From Oscillospiraceae bacterium (lineage in GTDB: Bacteria; Bacillota; Clostridia; Oscillospirales; Oscillospiraceae): a stretch of DNA of 57,575 nt. The notes under the pieces are model-generated. The model did not search any database and was not told the DNA's origin. It saw only the letters and a program-made list of their open reading frames with translations. Numbering within the stretch: position 1 is the first letter of the stretch; each line of letters begins with the position of its first letter. Positions 39,721 to 47,552 of this stretch are shown here, piece after piece. The translations under genes were made by a program, and so were the position numbers. The DNA is taken from positions 1-57,575 of the forward strand of contig SVMM01000020.1 of assembly GCA_015067435.1 (NCBI GenBank), read 5' to 3'.

Positions 39721-41001
39721 ATGCGCGCACAGGAATTGCTGCACGCCCTCCGCAAGGGGCGGTTTGACGAGAGGCTTCGCACCGTTTACGGCTCGACGCC
39801 GGCGGAGGAGGTCTGCCGGCGCATCGAGGCGGTGACGGAGGGCTTTTGCAGGCACTACGACCCCGCGGGGGAGCGGGATGTGATGATCTTCAGCGCGCCG
39901 GGGCGCACGGAGCTCGGCGGCAACCACACCGACCATCAGGGCGGCTGCGTGCTCGCCGGCAGCGTGGACATGGACACGCTCGGGTGCGTCGCGCGCAGCG
40001 AGGGAACGATGATCCGCGTGCTCTCGAAGGGGCACAACGCCGCGGAGATCGACGCGCGCGACACAGCGGCGCATACGGAGGAGACGGGATGCTCCCCGTC
40101 GCTCGTGCGCGGCGTCGCGGCGCGCATCACGGAGCTGGGCCATGCCGTCGGCGGCTTCGATGCCTACACGGAGACGCAGGTGCTGCGCGGCTCGGGCCTG
40201 TCCAGCTCCGCCGCGTTCGAGGTGCTGATCGGCGAGATCATGAACGACCTGTTCTGCGGCGGCGCGCTGACCGCCACGCAGAACGCACAGATCGGCCAGT
40301 ACGCCGAAAACGTCTTCTACGGCAAGCCCTGCGGCCTGATGGACCAGATGGCGTGCGCCACGGGCGGCGTCATCGCCATCGACTTCGCCGACCCGAAATC
40401 GCCCGTCGTGCGACGCTGCCCGGTCGACTTCGCGCGCGAGGGATTTGCCCTCGTCGTCATCGACAGCGGCGCGAGCCACGCCAACCTCGACGACGAGTAC
40501 GCCGCCATCCCCAACGAGTGCCGCGCCGTGGCGGGGTATTTCGGGAAAAACCGGCTGCGCGACGTAGACGAGGCGGCGTTCCTGCGCGAGCGCGAGGCGA
40601 TCCTCGCCGCGTGCGGCGAGCGGCCGACGCTGCGCGCGGAGCATTTCTTCGCCGAGACGAAGCGCGCCGCGGCGGAGTACGAGGCGCTGGAGCGCGGCGA
40701 CTTCCGGGGCTATCTCGCGTTGGTGCGCGAATCCGCGCGCTCGTCGGAGGAAAAGCTGCAAAACGTGTCGCTCGACCGTCCGGACGGCGACCGGCTGCTG
40801 CGGGTGATCCGCAAGGCGCGCGTTCTCGCCGGAGAGGCGGGCGCGGCGCGCGTCCACGGCGGCGGCTTCGCCGGCACGGCGCAGGCGTATGTGCCGCTGG
40901 GCGCGCTGGACGGCTTCATCGCCGGCATGGAGGGCGAATTCGGCGCGGGCTGCTGCCATGTGGTGCAGATCCGCAACGTGGGCAGCGTACGCCTTATATA
41001 A
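39721..41001 (+). CDS. Galactokinase-like GHMP sugar kinase
   Basis: A 426-residue GHMP kinase most like GalK. It has the N-terminal signature region APGRTELGGNHTDHQGG (59-75), the ATP loop RGSGLSSSAAFEVL (156-169), the base-containing GKPCGLMDQMA (Asp208) and the C-terminal GGGFAGTAQAYV. In galactokinases the first motif reads GEHTDY and the Glu touches the sugar O6; here Asn68 replaces it. Galactose 1-phosphorylation is possible, but another sugar is equally possible. No galT or galE is in view. Start by ATG at 39721 with GGGAGG. Confidence 0.85.
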   Translation: MRAQELLHALRKGRFDERLRTVYGSTPAEEVCRRIEAVTEGFCRHYDPAGERDVMIFSAPGRTELGGNHTDHQGGCVLAGSVDMDTLGCVARSEGTMIRVLSKGHNAAEIDARDTAAHTEETGCSPSLVRGVAARITELGHAVGGFDAYTETQVLRGSGLSSSAAFEVLIGEIMNDLFCGGALTATQNAQIGQYAENVFYGKPCGLMDQMACATGGVIAIDFADPKSPVVRRCPVDFAREGFALVVIDSGASHANLDDEYAAIPNECRAVAGYFGKNRLRDVDEAAFLREREAILAACGERPTLRAEHFFAETKRAAAEYEALERGDFRGYLALVRESARSSEEKLQNVSLDRPDGDRLLRVIRKARVLAGEAGAARVHGGGFAGTAQAYVPLGALDGFIAGMEGEFGAGCCHVVQIRNVGSVRLI

Positions 41002-41011
41002 AAAACGAAAA

Positions 41012-41038
41012 AACGCTCCGCTTCGGCGGAGTGTTTTT
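41012..41038. terminator. Bidirectional terminator between kinase and recG
   Basis: Arms ACGCTCCGC/GCGGAGTGT around TTCG with an A-tract before and T-tract after. It sits between convergent genes and should stop transcription from both sides. Confidence 0.85.
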
Positions 41039-41061
41039 ATGTTTGCACTTTTTTGAAGCGT

Positions 41062-43110
41062 TCAGTTCATCGAGGCGGATTTGAGCTCGAACAGCTCGTC
41101 GATGCGGCGGCGCAGCATGGGGTGCGCCGCCAGCTCCGGGTCGTCGGCAAGCAGGCGCTCCGCCGCGGCGCGGGACTCGTGCAGCAGCTCCATGTCGCAG
41201 GTGAGGTCCGCCACGCGCAGCGAGGGCAGGCCGTGCTGGCGCGAGCCGAAAAAGTCGCCGGGGCCGCGCAGCTTCAAGTCCTCCTCCGCTATTTCGAAGC
41301 CGTTGTTCGTTTTCGTCATCACCGCGAGGCGGCGACGGTTGTCCTCGCCCGCGTTGTCGGACACGAGGATGCAGTACGACTTGTGCTGCCCGCGCCCGAC
41401 GCGCCCGCGCAGCTGGTGGAGCTGCGAGAGGCCGAAGCACTCGGCGTTTTCAATCAGCATGACCGCCGCGTTCGGCACGTCGACGCCGACCTCGACCACC
41501 GTGGTGGAGACGAGGACGTCGATCTCGCCCGCGGCGAAGGCGCGCATGGTCTGCTCCTTCTCCTTCGCCTTCATGCGCCCGTGGATGGGCGCGACGGAGA
41601 GGTCGGGGAAAACCTCGCGCCGCAGCTTTTCGGCGTAGGCGGTCACCGCCTTGCGCTCGTCGGGCAGCTCGTCGTTCTCCGCGACCATCGGGCAGACGAT
41701 GTACGCCTGCCGCCCCTCGCCGACGAGCTTGCGCACGAAGTCGTAGATGCGCTTGCGGTAGCTCGTGTTCACGGCAAAGGTATCGATGTGCTGCCGGCCG
41801 GGGGGCAGCTCGTCGATGAGCGAGACGTCGAGGTCGCCGTAGATCATCAGCGCCAGCGTGCGCGGGATGGGCGTCGCCGACATGACCAGCAGATGCGGAT
41901 CGTCACCCTTCGCGCCGAGCGCCGCGCGCTGGCCGACGCCGAAGCGGTGCTGCTCGTCCGTCACGACGAGGCCGAGATTTTGGTACTGCACGTCGGGGGA
42001 GAGCAGCGCGTGGGTGCCGATGGCAAGCGTGATCTCGCCGTCTTGCAGCTGCGCGAGCATCGAGCGGCGCGTTTTCGCCGGCGTGGAGGCGGTCAGCAGC
42101 GCGCAGCGCACGCCGAGCGATTCCAGCAGCGGTGCGAGCGTCTTGTAATGCTGCTCCGCCAAAATCTCCGTCGGCGCCATCAGCGCGGACTGGAGGCCGC
42201 TTTGCGCCGCGAACCAGACCGCCGCCGCGGCGACCATCGTCTTGCCGGAGCCGACGTCGCCCTGCACGAGCCGGTTCATCGGACGCGGCGAGCACATGTC
42301 GCGCGCCGCGTCCTCGATCGCGCGGCGCTGCGCGCCGGTCAGCGTGAAGGGCAGTGCGTCGTAAAACGGCGTCAGCGGCACGGCACGGCAGACCTGCCCC
42401 GTCACGGCGTCGCGGCGGTTTCGCAGCAGCCGCAACCCCAGCGTCAGGAGGTACAGCTCCTCGAACACCAGCCGCCGCCGCGCAACGGCGAGCGCCTCGT
42501 CGTCCGCGGGGAAGTGGATGTTCTCATAGGCGTAGCGCACGTGGCAGAGGCGGTGCTCCGCGCGCACCTCCTCCGGCAGAAAGTCGCTGAGATCGTCGGC
42601 GCAGGCGTCCAGCCCCTGCCGGATCGCTTTGGAGAGCACCGTCTGGCTGACGCCGGCGGTCAGCGGGTAGATCGGCATGATGCGCCCCGTGATGCGCTCC
42701 TCGCCCACGGGCTCGAAGAGGGGGTTCGTCATCCGGCGGCGCAGAAGGTCGCCCTCCGCCCTGCCGTAAAAGACGTACTCCTCGCCGGTGCGGAAGCTGC
42801 CTTTGAGGTAGCTTTGGTTGAAATAGGTCAGGTCCAGCGCCGCCGACTCGTCCACAACGCGGAGCTTGACGAGGTCGAGCCCCTTGCGGATGTGGGAAAG
42901 CGTCGGCTCGCCGGCGACGATCGCGCGCACGCAGGCGTTCTCACCGGGGACGAGGTCGGCGATGCGGCGGAAAGCGCGCCGATCCTCGTAGGCGCGCGGA
43001 AAATACGAAATCAGCCCGCGCAAATCCGTGATCCCCAGCTTTTGCAGGGACTTTGCGCGGGCCTCTCCGATACCCTTGATATATCTGACGTCAGTTGTAA
43101 AATCCGCCAT
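41062..43110 (-). CDS. recG: ATP-dependent DNA helicase RecG
   Basis: A 682-residue helicase that remodels stalled forks and Holliday junctions. A wedge (OB-fold) domain (about 50-165) precedes SF2 motifs: QGDVGSGKTMVAAAA (Walker A), VTDEQHRFGVGQRAAL (DEQH), MSATPIPRTLAL and QLRGRVGRGQHKSYCIL (motif VI). Length is typical. It begins 4 bp after folA. Confidence 0.97.
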   Translation of the reverse strand: MADFTTDVRYIKGIGEARAKSLQKLGITDLRGLISYFPRAYEDRRAFRRIADLVPGENACVRAIVAGEPTLSHIRKGLDLVKLRVVDESAALDLTYFNQSYLKGSFRTGEEYVFYGRAEGDLLRRRMTNPLFEPVGEERITGRIMPIYPLTAGVSQTVLSKAIRQGLDACADDLSDFLPEEVRAEHRLCHVRYAYENIHFPADDEALAVARRRLVFEELYLLTLGLRLLRNRRDAVTGQVCRAVPLTPFYDALPFTLTGAQRRAIEDAARDMCSPRPMNRLVQGDVGSGKTMVAAAAVWFAAQSGLQSALMAPTEILAEQHYKTLAPLLESLGVRCALLTASTPAKTRRSMLAQLQDGEITLAIGTHALLSPDVQYQNLGLVVTDEQHRFGVGQRAALGAKGDDPHLLVMSATPIPRTLALMIYGDLDVSLIDELPPGRQHIDTFAVNTSYRKRIYDFVRKLVGEGRQAYIVCPMVAENDELPDERKAVTAYAEKLRREVFPDLSVAPIHGRMKAKEKEQTMRAFAAGEIDVLVSTTVVEVGVDVPNAAVMLIENAECFGLSQLHQLRGRVGRGQHKSYCILVSDNAGEDNRRRLAVMTKTNNGFEIAEEDLKLRGPGDFFGSRQHGLPSLRVADLTCDMELLHESRAAAERLLADDPELAAHPMLRRRIDELFELKSASMN

Positions 43111-43114
43111 AGGT

Positions 43115-43588
43115 CTATTTCCGGACGTAATCCACGAAGCGGAAGACGAGGCCGTTTTCCTCCATCGCTTCGCTCTCCGACGCGACGGACCAGTCGGGGT
43201 GCGTGTCGAGATTGGGGAAGAAGCTGTCCGCCCTGGGCTGCGCCTCCACCTTCGTCACCAGCACGCGGTCGCAGCAGGGCAGGAGGTGGGTGTAGACGCT
43301 GGCGCCGCCGATGACGACGGCGTCCGGCCCCGCCAGCGCGATCGCGTCCTGCGGCGTGTGCGCCAGCTCCGCGCCCTCGATGGGGTCGGTGCTGTGGGTG
43401 AGGACGATGCAGCGGCGTCCCGGCAGGGGCTTGCCGCCGGGGAAGGTCGCCAGCGTGCGCGAGCCGAGCACGACGGTCTTGCCCATCGTCAGCTCTCGGA
43501 AGCGCTTGAGGTCGGCTGAGAGATGAAAGAGCAGCTGGCCGTCGAGGCCGATGCCCCAGTTTTGACTGACACAGACGATTGCTTGCAT
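43115..43588 (-). CDS. folA: Dihydrofolate reductase
   Basis: A 157-residue DHFR that regenerates tetrahydrofolate after thymidylate synthesis. QNWGIGLDGQLLFHLSADLKRF contains the Asp of the active site (in the LSADLKRF segment), followed by GKTVVLGSRTLATFPGGKPLPGR and VIGGASVYTHLLP for NADPH binding. It follows thyA by 47 bp, the functional partner. Confidence 0.96.
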   Translation of the reverse strand: MQAIVCVSQNWGIGLDGQLLFHLSADLKRFRELTMGKTVVLGSRTLATFPGGKPLPGRRCIVLTHSTDPIEGAELAHTPQDAIALAGPDAVVIGGASVYTHLLPCCDRVLVTKVEAQPRADSFFPNLDTHPDWSVASESEAMEENGLVFRFVDYVRK

Positions 43589-43635
43589 AATGCCTCCCTG
43601 CGCAAATGGCGCTGCTGTGCGAAAAACGGTTTTGG

Positions 43636-44466
43636 TCAGATCGCGATGGGGATTTTATCCTCAAACGGGGAATATTGATAGTTTTCCAGCCGGAAGCTGT
43701 CCTTGGTGAAGGCGTAGAAGTCCGTGACCGACGGATCGACGGTGAACGTCGGCGCCTCGTACTCCGGCTCGTCGAGCATCCGCTCGATGATGGGGATGTG
43801 GCGGTCGTAGATATGGCAGTCGGCGATGACGTGGACGAGCTCGCCCGCCTTGAGCCCGCTGACCTGCGCGAACATGTGCACCAGCACGGCGTACTGCACC
43901 ACGTTCCAGTTGTTCGCCGCCAGCATATCCTGCGAGCGCTGGTTGAGGATGGCGTTGAGCGTGTCGCCGCTGACGTTGAAGGTCATGGAGTAGGCGCAGG
44001 GATAGAGCGCCATCTCGCTGAGGTCGGCAAAGGTGTAGATATTCGTGAGGATGCGGCGGGAGGCGGGGTTGTGCTTCAGATCGTAGAGCACGCGATCCAC
44101 CTGATCCATGTCGCCCTCTTTATAGTGGTGCTTCACGCCCAGCTGGTAGCCGTACGCCTTGCCGATGCTGCCGTTCTCGTCCGCCCACGCGTCCCAGATG
44201 TGGCTCCCAAGCTCGTGGACGTTGTTGGACTTCTTCTGCCAGATCCACAGCAGCTCGTCCACGGCGCTTTTCCAGTAGGTGCGCCGCAGCGTCAGGATCG
44301 GGAACTCCTTGGAAAGGTCGTAGCGGTTGACGACGCCGAATTTCTTGATCGTGTGGGCGGGCGTCCCGTCCTCCCAGTGCGGGCGGACGGTCAGATTGTC
44401 GTCCCGTACGCCGTTTTGCAGGATGTCGAGGCAGGTCTTGCGAAAGAGTTGGTCGGCACAGCTCAT
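43636..44466 (-). CDS. thyA: Thymidylate synthase
   Basis: A 276-residue ThyA that methylates dUMP using methylene-tetrahydrofolate, forming dihydrofolate that FolA recycles. The catalytic Cys lies in ALYPCAYSMTF, followed by LNQRSQDMLAANNWNV. The start at 44466 follows GGAGGTG; an in-frame codon further upstream lies in the promoter region. It opens the thyA-folA-recG operon. Confidence 0.97.
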   Translation of the reverse strand: MSCADQLFRKTCLDILQNGVRDDNLTVRPHWEDGTPAHTIKKFGVVNRYDLSKEFPILTLRRTYWKSAVDELLWIWQKKSNNVHELGSHIWDAWADENGSIGKAYGYQLGVKHHYKEGDMDQVDRVLYDLKHNPASRRILTNIYTFADLSEMALYPCAYSMTFNVSGDTLNAILNQRSQDMLAANNWNVVQYAVLVHMFAQVSGLKAGELVHVIADCHIYDRHIPIIERMLDEPEYEAPTFTVDPSVTDFYAFTKDSFRLENYQYSPFEDKIPIAI

Positions 44467-44500
44467 GGCGGGCACCTCCGGCGATTTGTTCCTCAACCTG

Positions 44501-44530
44501 ATTTTAGCACAGGGGACGAGCCGTTGTAAA
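44501..44530 (-). promoter_or_regulatory. Promoter of thyA-folA-recG
   Basis: Minus strand: -35 TTTACA (44525-44530) and -10 TAAAAT (44501-44506), spacing 18, 34 bases before the thyA ATG. Confidence 0.6.
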
Positions 44531-44594
44531 GCGCGCCCGCGTGAAAGAATCAACAAAAAAACGCGGCGGGGAAGTCTTCGGTTTTGAGCAACAG

Positions 44595-44642
44595 CAAAAA
44601 CACGGCGCGCGGGGGCGGAAAGCAGGCCCCTGCGCGCCGTGT
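44595..44642 (-). terminator. Terminator after the racemase gene
   Basis: On the minus strand, 16-bp arms (ACACGGCGCGC plus five G and complement, one mismatch; arms 44600-44615 and 44627-44642) are followed by TTTTT, right after the racemase stop. Confidence 0.8.
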
Positions 44643-44647
44643 TCGGT

Positions 44648-45346
44648 TCATTTGACGGGACAGCCCGCGAAGCGGAGCGCGCCGAGCGCCAGCTCCAGCG
44701 TCGGATCGGTCGCGGGCAGATCGAGACCGTAGAGCTCCAGCGCGAGCGGCAGCTCCGTGCAGCCGAGGATCAGCGTCTCGGCGCCGCGGTCGAGAAGCGC
44801 TTCGCAGCTCGCGCGGAACGCCGCGGGGTCGTGGCCCGCGTCGCCCGCCTTGACGCCGTTGTAGATGATGTCCATGACCGCCGCCTGCCCCGCCTCGTCC
44901 GGCGTGAGCAGGGCGATTCCGCTGCCCTCGAACGCGCGGGCGTAGACGCCGGTTTGCACGGTGCCGTCGGTGGCGAGCAGGCCCGCCGTTTTGACGCCGC
45001 GCGCTTTGAGCGTGTCCCGCGTCAGGCGGATCATGTGCAGTACGGGGATATGCACCGCCGCCGCCACGGCGTCGTAAAACCCGTGGGCGGTGTTGCAGGG
45101 CATGATGAGCACGTCCGCGCCGATGGATTCCAGACGCCGCGCGCTTTTTTGAAGCTCCGGCGTCGGGTCCGCGCCGCCGTGCAGCAGCGCCGCCGTGCGG
45201 TCGGGTATGTCGGTGTTGGAGTCGATGACGACGCGCGGGTGCTCCTGATCGGACTTCACGTCGGCGTGGAGCACGATTTTGCGGAAGAGGTCGGCGGTCG
45301 CCAGCGGCCCCATGCCGCCGACGATGCCGATGGTCTTTTTAGCCAT
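44648..45346 (-). CDS. Aspartate/glutamate racemase family protein
   Basis: A 232-residue cofactor-independent racemase. Both catalytic cysteines are visible in MPCNTAH and LGCTELPL, and the start [16 protein letters not shown] is the aspartate racemase signature. It may provide D-Asp or D-Glu. The ATG at 45346 overlaps the udp stop by 8 bases. Which amino acid is used cannot be told. Confidence 0.9.
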   Translation of the reverse strand: MAKKTIGIVGGMGPLATADLFRKIVLHADVKSDQEHPRVVIDSNTDIPDRTAALLHGGADPTPELQKSARRLESIGADVLIMPCNTAHGFYDAVAAAVHIPVLHMIRLTRDTLKARGVKTAGLLATDGTVQTGVYARAFEGSGIALLTPDEAGQAAVMDIIYNGVKAGDAGHDPAAFRASCEALLDRGAETLILGCTELPLALELYGLDLPATDPTLELALGALRFAGCPVK

Positions 45347-46109
45347 TTTTCCGATCCTGCTCAATGACGCGCTTGAGCGCCTCGACCGCGACCTTGACGG
45401 CGGCGGAGGTGTCCTCGCTCATGTCCTGATCGAGGCCCGCTTTCTCGCGCTCCTGGTTCCAGATGACGTGGAAGCACGAGCCGCAGCGCACGTGCAGCGC
45501 CGCCGCCACGACGAACAGCGCCGCGCTCTCCATTTCGCTCGCCTTGACGCCGAGGCGCTTCCAGCTCTCCCACTTGTTCAGGAGCTCATAGTAGACGGGG
45601 CTTGCCTCGGGGCTGTGCTGGCCGTAAAAGCTGTCCTTGCACTGGACGACGCCGCAGTGGGTGCGGTAGCCCAGCGCCTCAGACGTCTCCTTGAGCGCGG
45701 CGGCGATGCCGAAGTCCGCGACGGCGGGGAACTCGATCGGCGCGTATTCCATGCTCGTGTGCTCAAAGCGGACGGCGCCGGTGGCGACCACAATGTCGCC
45801 GGACTTGACGTCGAGGTCGATGCCGCCGCAGGTGCCCGTGCGGATGAACGTGTCCGCGCCGAGCTTGTGCAGCTCCTCCATGGCGATGGAGGCGGACGGC
45901 CCGCCGATGCCGGTGGAGCAGACGCTGACCTTTTCGCCGAGCAGGGTGCCGGTGTAGGTGTTGAACTCGCGGTTCTGCGCGATGTGCTTTGCGTCGTCGA
46001 ACAGCGCCGCGATGGACTCGCAGCGGCCCGGGTCGCCGGGCAGGATGACGTAGCGTCCGACGTCGCCGGGGGCGCAGTGGATGTGGAATTGACGTTCCAG
46101 CTCTTGCAT
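45339..46109 (-). CDS. udp: Uridine phosphorylase-like nucleoside phosphorylase
   Basis: A 256-residue protein of the NP-I nucleoside phosphorylase family. Motifs: [15 protein letters not shown] (phosphate), [16 protein letters not shown] and RTGTCGG, with the ribose-binding [10 protein letters not shown]. The type is that of uridine phosphorylase, with [12 protein letters not shown] matching the uracil-binding region. GGAGG precedes the ATG. It lies 63 bp downstream of the prophage repressor gene. Confidence 0.9.
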   Translation of the reverse strand: MQELERQFHIHCAPGDVGRYVILPGDPGRCESIAALFDDAKHIAQNREFNTYTGTLLGEKVSVCSTGIGGPSASIAMEELHKLGADTFIRTGTCGGIDLDVKSGDIVVATGAVRFEHTSMEYAPIEFPAVADFGIAAALKETSEALGYRTHCGVVQCKDSFYGQHSPEASPVYYELLNKWESWKRLGVKASEMESAALFVVAAALHVRCGSCFHVIWNQEREKAGLDQDMSEDTSAAVKVAVEALKRVIEQDRKNG

Positions 46110-46172
46110 AACCAGTTCCTCCTCATTTGATTTGGTTGATTTGAAGTGATGCCCCGCGTCTGCGCGGGAGCG

Positions 46173-46937
46173 TTATTCCGGATAGTGGCCGAGCACCCGG
46201 CCAAGCGTGCGCATCCGCGTCTCGTCCTCCACGACGATGTCGGGGTACTTGGGGTTGAGCGAGCGCAGCTTCGTCCTGCGCTCCTGCCGGTCGGCGACGA
46301 GCTGCTTGCAGTACGCCTGAGCGTCGAGCACAAAGATGCCGATCTCCCCCGGCTCCACCGCGGGCGTGGGGCGCACGAAGACGACGCAGCCGTTGGGGAT
46401 CTCCGGCTGCATCGAATCGCCGGAGATGCGCACGCCGAACTCCGCGCCCTCCGGCGCGAGCTCGACGGGGTACTGCTCCTGCGTGAAGGTCGGCGCGTCG
46501 ATGTAGTTGCCCAGCCCCGCCGCGGCGGGCTGGTCGTAGACGCGCAGCTCCACAAACCCGTCCGCGCGGCGCTTTGCGCGCGGGAAGGGGACCAGCTTCG
46601 CGGGCTCTGCGCGGACGTAGCGCCCGGAGGAGACGAGATCCTGCGTGTAGCCGACGACCTTGTCCTGCCCGTCGTCGTTGAGCTGGGAAAAGGCGTCCGA
46701 AAGCGCGCCGAGCTTTTCCGGCAGCGCCGCCGCGCCGTCCGCCCAGCCGGTCAGCCAGCCCGGCGTGACGTCCAGATGCTCCGCGAGCTGCTCCAGCCGG
46801 TCGAGCGGGATGTTGTAGACGATGCCGGTCTCATACTTGAAGATGGTCTGCTTGGTCGTGCCGCAGAGGCGGCCCAGATCCTCCTGTGTCATTTTCAGCG
46901 CCTCGCGCGCCGTTTTGATGCGCTCCCCCAGCGTCAT
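46173..46937 (-). CDS. Prophage-type LexA-like repressor (HTH + S24 peptidase)
   Basis: A 254-residue CI-like repressor. The N-terminal helix-turn-helix (RIKTAREALKMTQEDLGRL, then TTKQTIFKYETG) is followed by an S24 domain with the Ser in ISGDSMQPEIPNG and the Lys in AYCKQLV; an Ala-Gly cleavage site is in AAAGLGNY. It should self-cleave under DNA damage and control the divergent phage genes. The ATG at 46937 has GGGAGG. The integrase that normally neighbours such genes is missing. Confidence 0.9.
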   Translation of the reverse strand: MTLGERIKTAREALKMTQEDLGRLCGTTKQTIFKYETGIVYNIPLDRLEQLAEHLDVTPGWLTGWADGAAALPEKLGALSDAFSQLNDDGQDKVVGYTQDLVSSGRYVRAEPAKLVPFPRAKRRADGFVELRVYDQPAAAGLGNYIDAPTFTQEQYPVELAPEGAEFGVRISGDSMQPEIPNGCVVFVRPTPAVEPGEIGIFVLDAQAYCKQLVADRQERRTKLRSLNPKYPDIVVEDETRMRTLGRVLGHYPE

Positions 46938-46966
46938 GCCGCACACCTCCCCCGTCGATGACAAAA

Positions 46967-46995
46967 ATCATATCAAAATTTTATGCAAAAATCAA
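46967..46995 (-). promoter_or_regulatory. Promoter of the repressor gene
   Basis: Minus strand: -35 TTGATT (46990-46995) and -10 TATGAT (46967-46972), spacing 17. Confidence 0.6.
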
Positions 46996-47006
46996 GAAAA
47001 AATAAC

Positions 47007-47036
47007 TTGACAAGACACGAACACATGTGCTATTAT
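47007..47036 (+). promoter_or_regulatory. Divergent phage promoter with LexA-like operator
   Basis: -35 TTGACA (47007-47012), spacing 18, TATTAT (47031-47036). The spacer contains CGAACACATGTGCT (47018-47031), similar to the Gram-positive LexA box and centred on the palindrome CACATGTG. Binding here would block the phage promoter. Confidence 0.6.
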
Positions 47037-47207
47037 CCGAGTAACACGAAAAGTTACCGGCGATAGAGAAGACTGATTGTGCTGGTGGGAAACCCGGTGA
47101 AACAAACGCGAAGGAACGGCCTCTTTGGCAATAAGAAGTAACTTAAAGCGCGATATTTGTCAAAATCCGGGCTGCGGGAGGGAACCTTGACGGGAGGAGG
47201 TGAGCGA
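47037..47207. other. Phage leader without a gene
   Basis: 171 bases between the divergent promoter and terS. No Cro-like or antirepressor gene is found where one is expected. A short GTAAC/GTTAC hairpin lies at 47044-47056. It may hold a packaging site because it is next to the terminase genes; this is a guess. Confidence 0.35.
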
Positions 47208-47552
47208 ATGGCGACGAGAAAAAAGAACGGGGAGGGCGACGAGCGCAAGCGTGTGTCCAGCAAGGCGCGCTCTCCCACCGGCGCGGCGGAGGAGACGGGC
47301 GAAGTGACCCGCGACGACGTGGCGCGGCGGCTTCTGGAGCTGTACCGCCGCTGTCTGCAGGCGGAGCGGGTGATGACCTACGACAAGGACGAGAAGGCTT
47401 GGATGAAAAGCGACGAGTGGAAGGTCGACGCCCGCGGCGCGGCGATGGCGCTGGAGCAGCTCAGCGAGCTGATGGGCTTCGGCGCGGGCACGAAGGGACC
47501 GGACGGCGTGGAGCTGAGACTATCCGGGGAGGCGGCGGAGCTTGGTGAGTAG
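47208..47552 (+). CDS. Phage terminase small subunit
   Basis: A 114-residue protein: a basic N-terminus, a helical DNA-binding region (VTRDDVARRLLELYRRCLQAER), a WKVDARGAAMALEQLSELMG helix and an acidic end. The pattern and the position overlapping the large terminase subunit support TerS, which recognises the packaging site. GGAGGAGG precedes the ATG. There is no sign of damage. Confidence 0.7.
   Translation: MATRKKNGEGDERKRVSSKARSPTGAAEETGEVTRDDVARRLLELYRRCLQAERVMTYDKDEKAWMKSDEWKVDARGAAMALEQLSELMGFGAGTKGPDGVELRLSGEAAELGE

Noticed and set aside
47037-47207. A riboswitch or T-box before terS
   Set aside because: No T-box sequence or known aptamer core is seen; a phage leader is sufficient.
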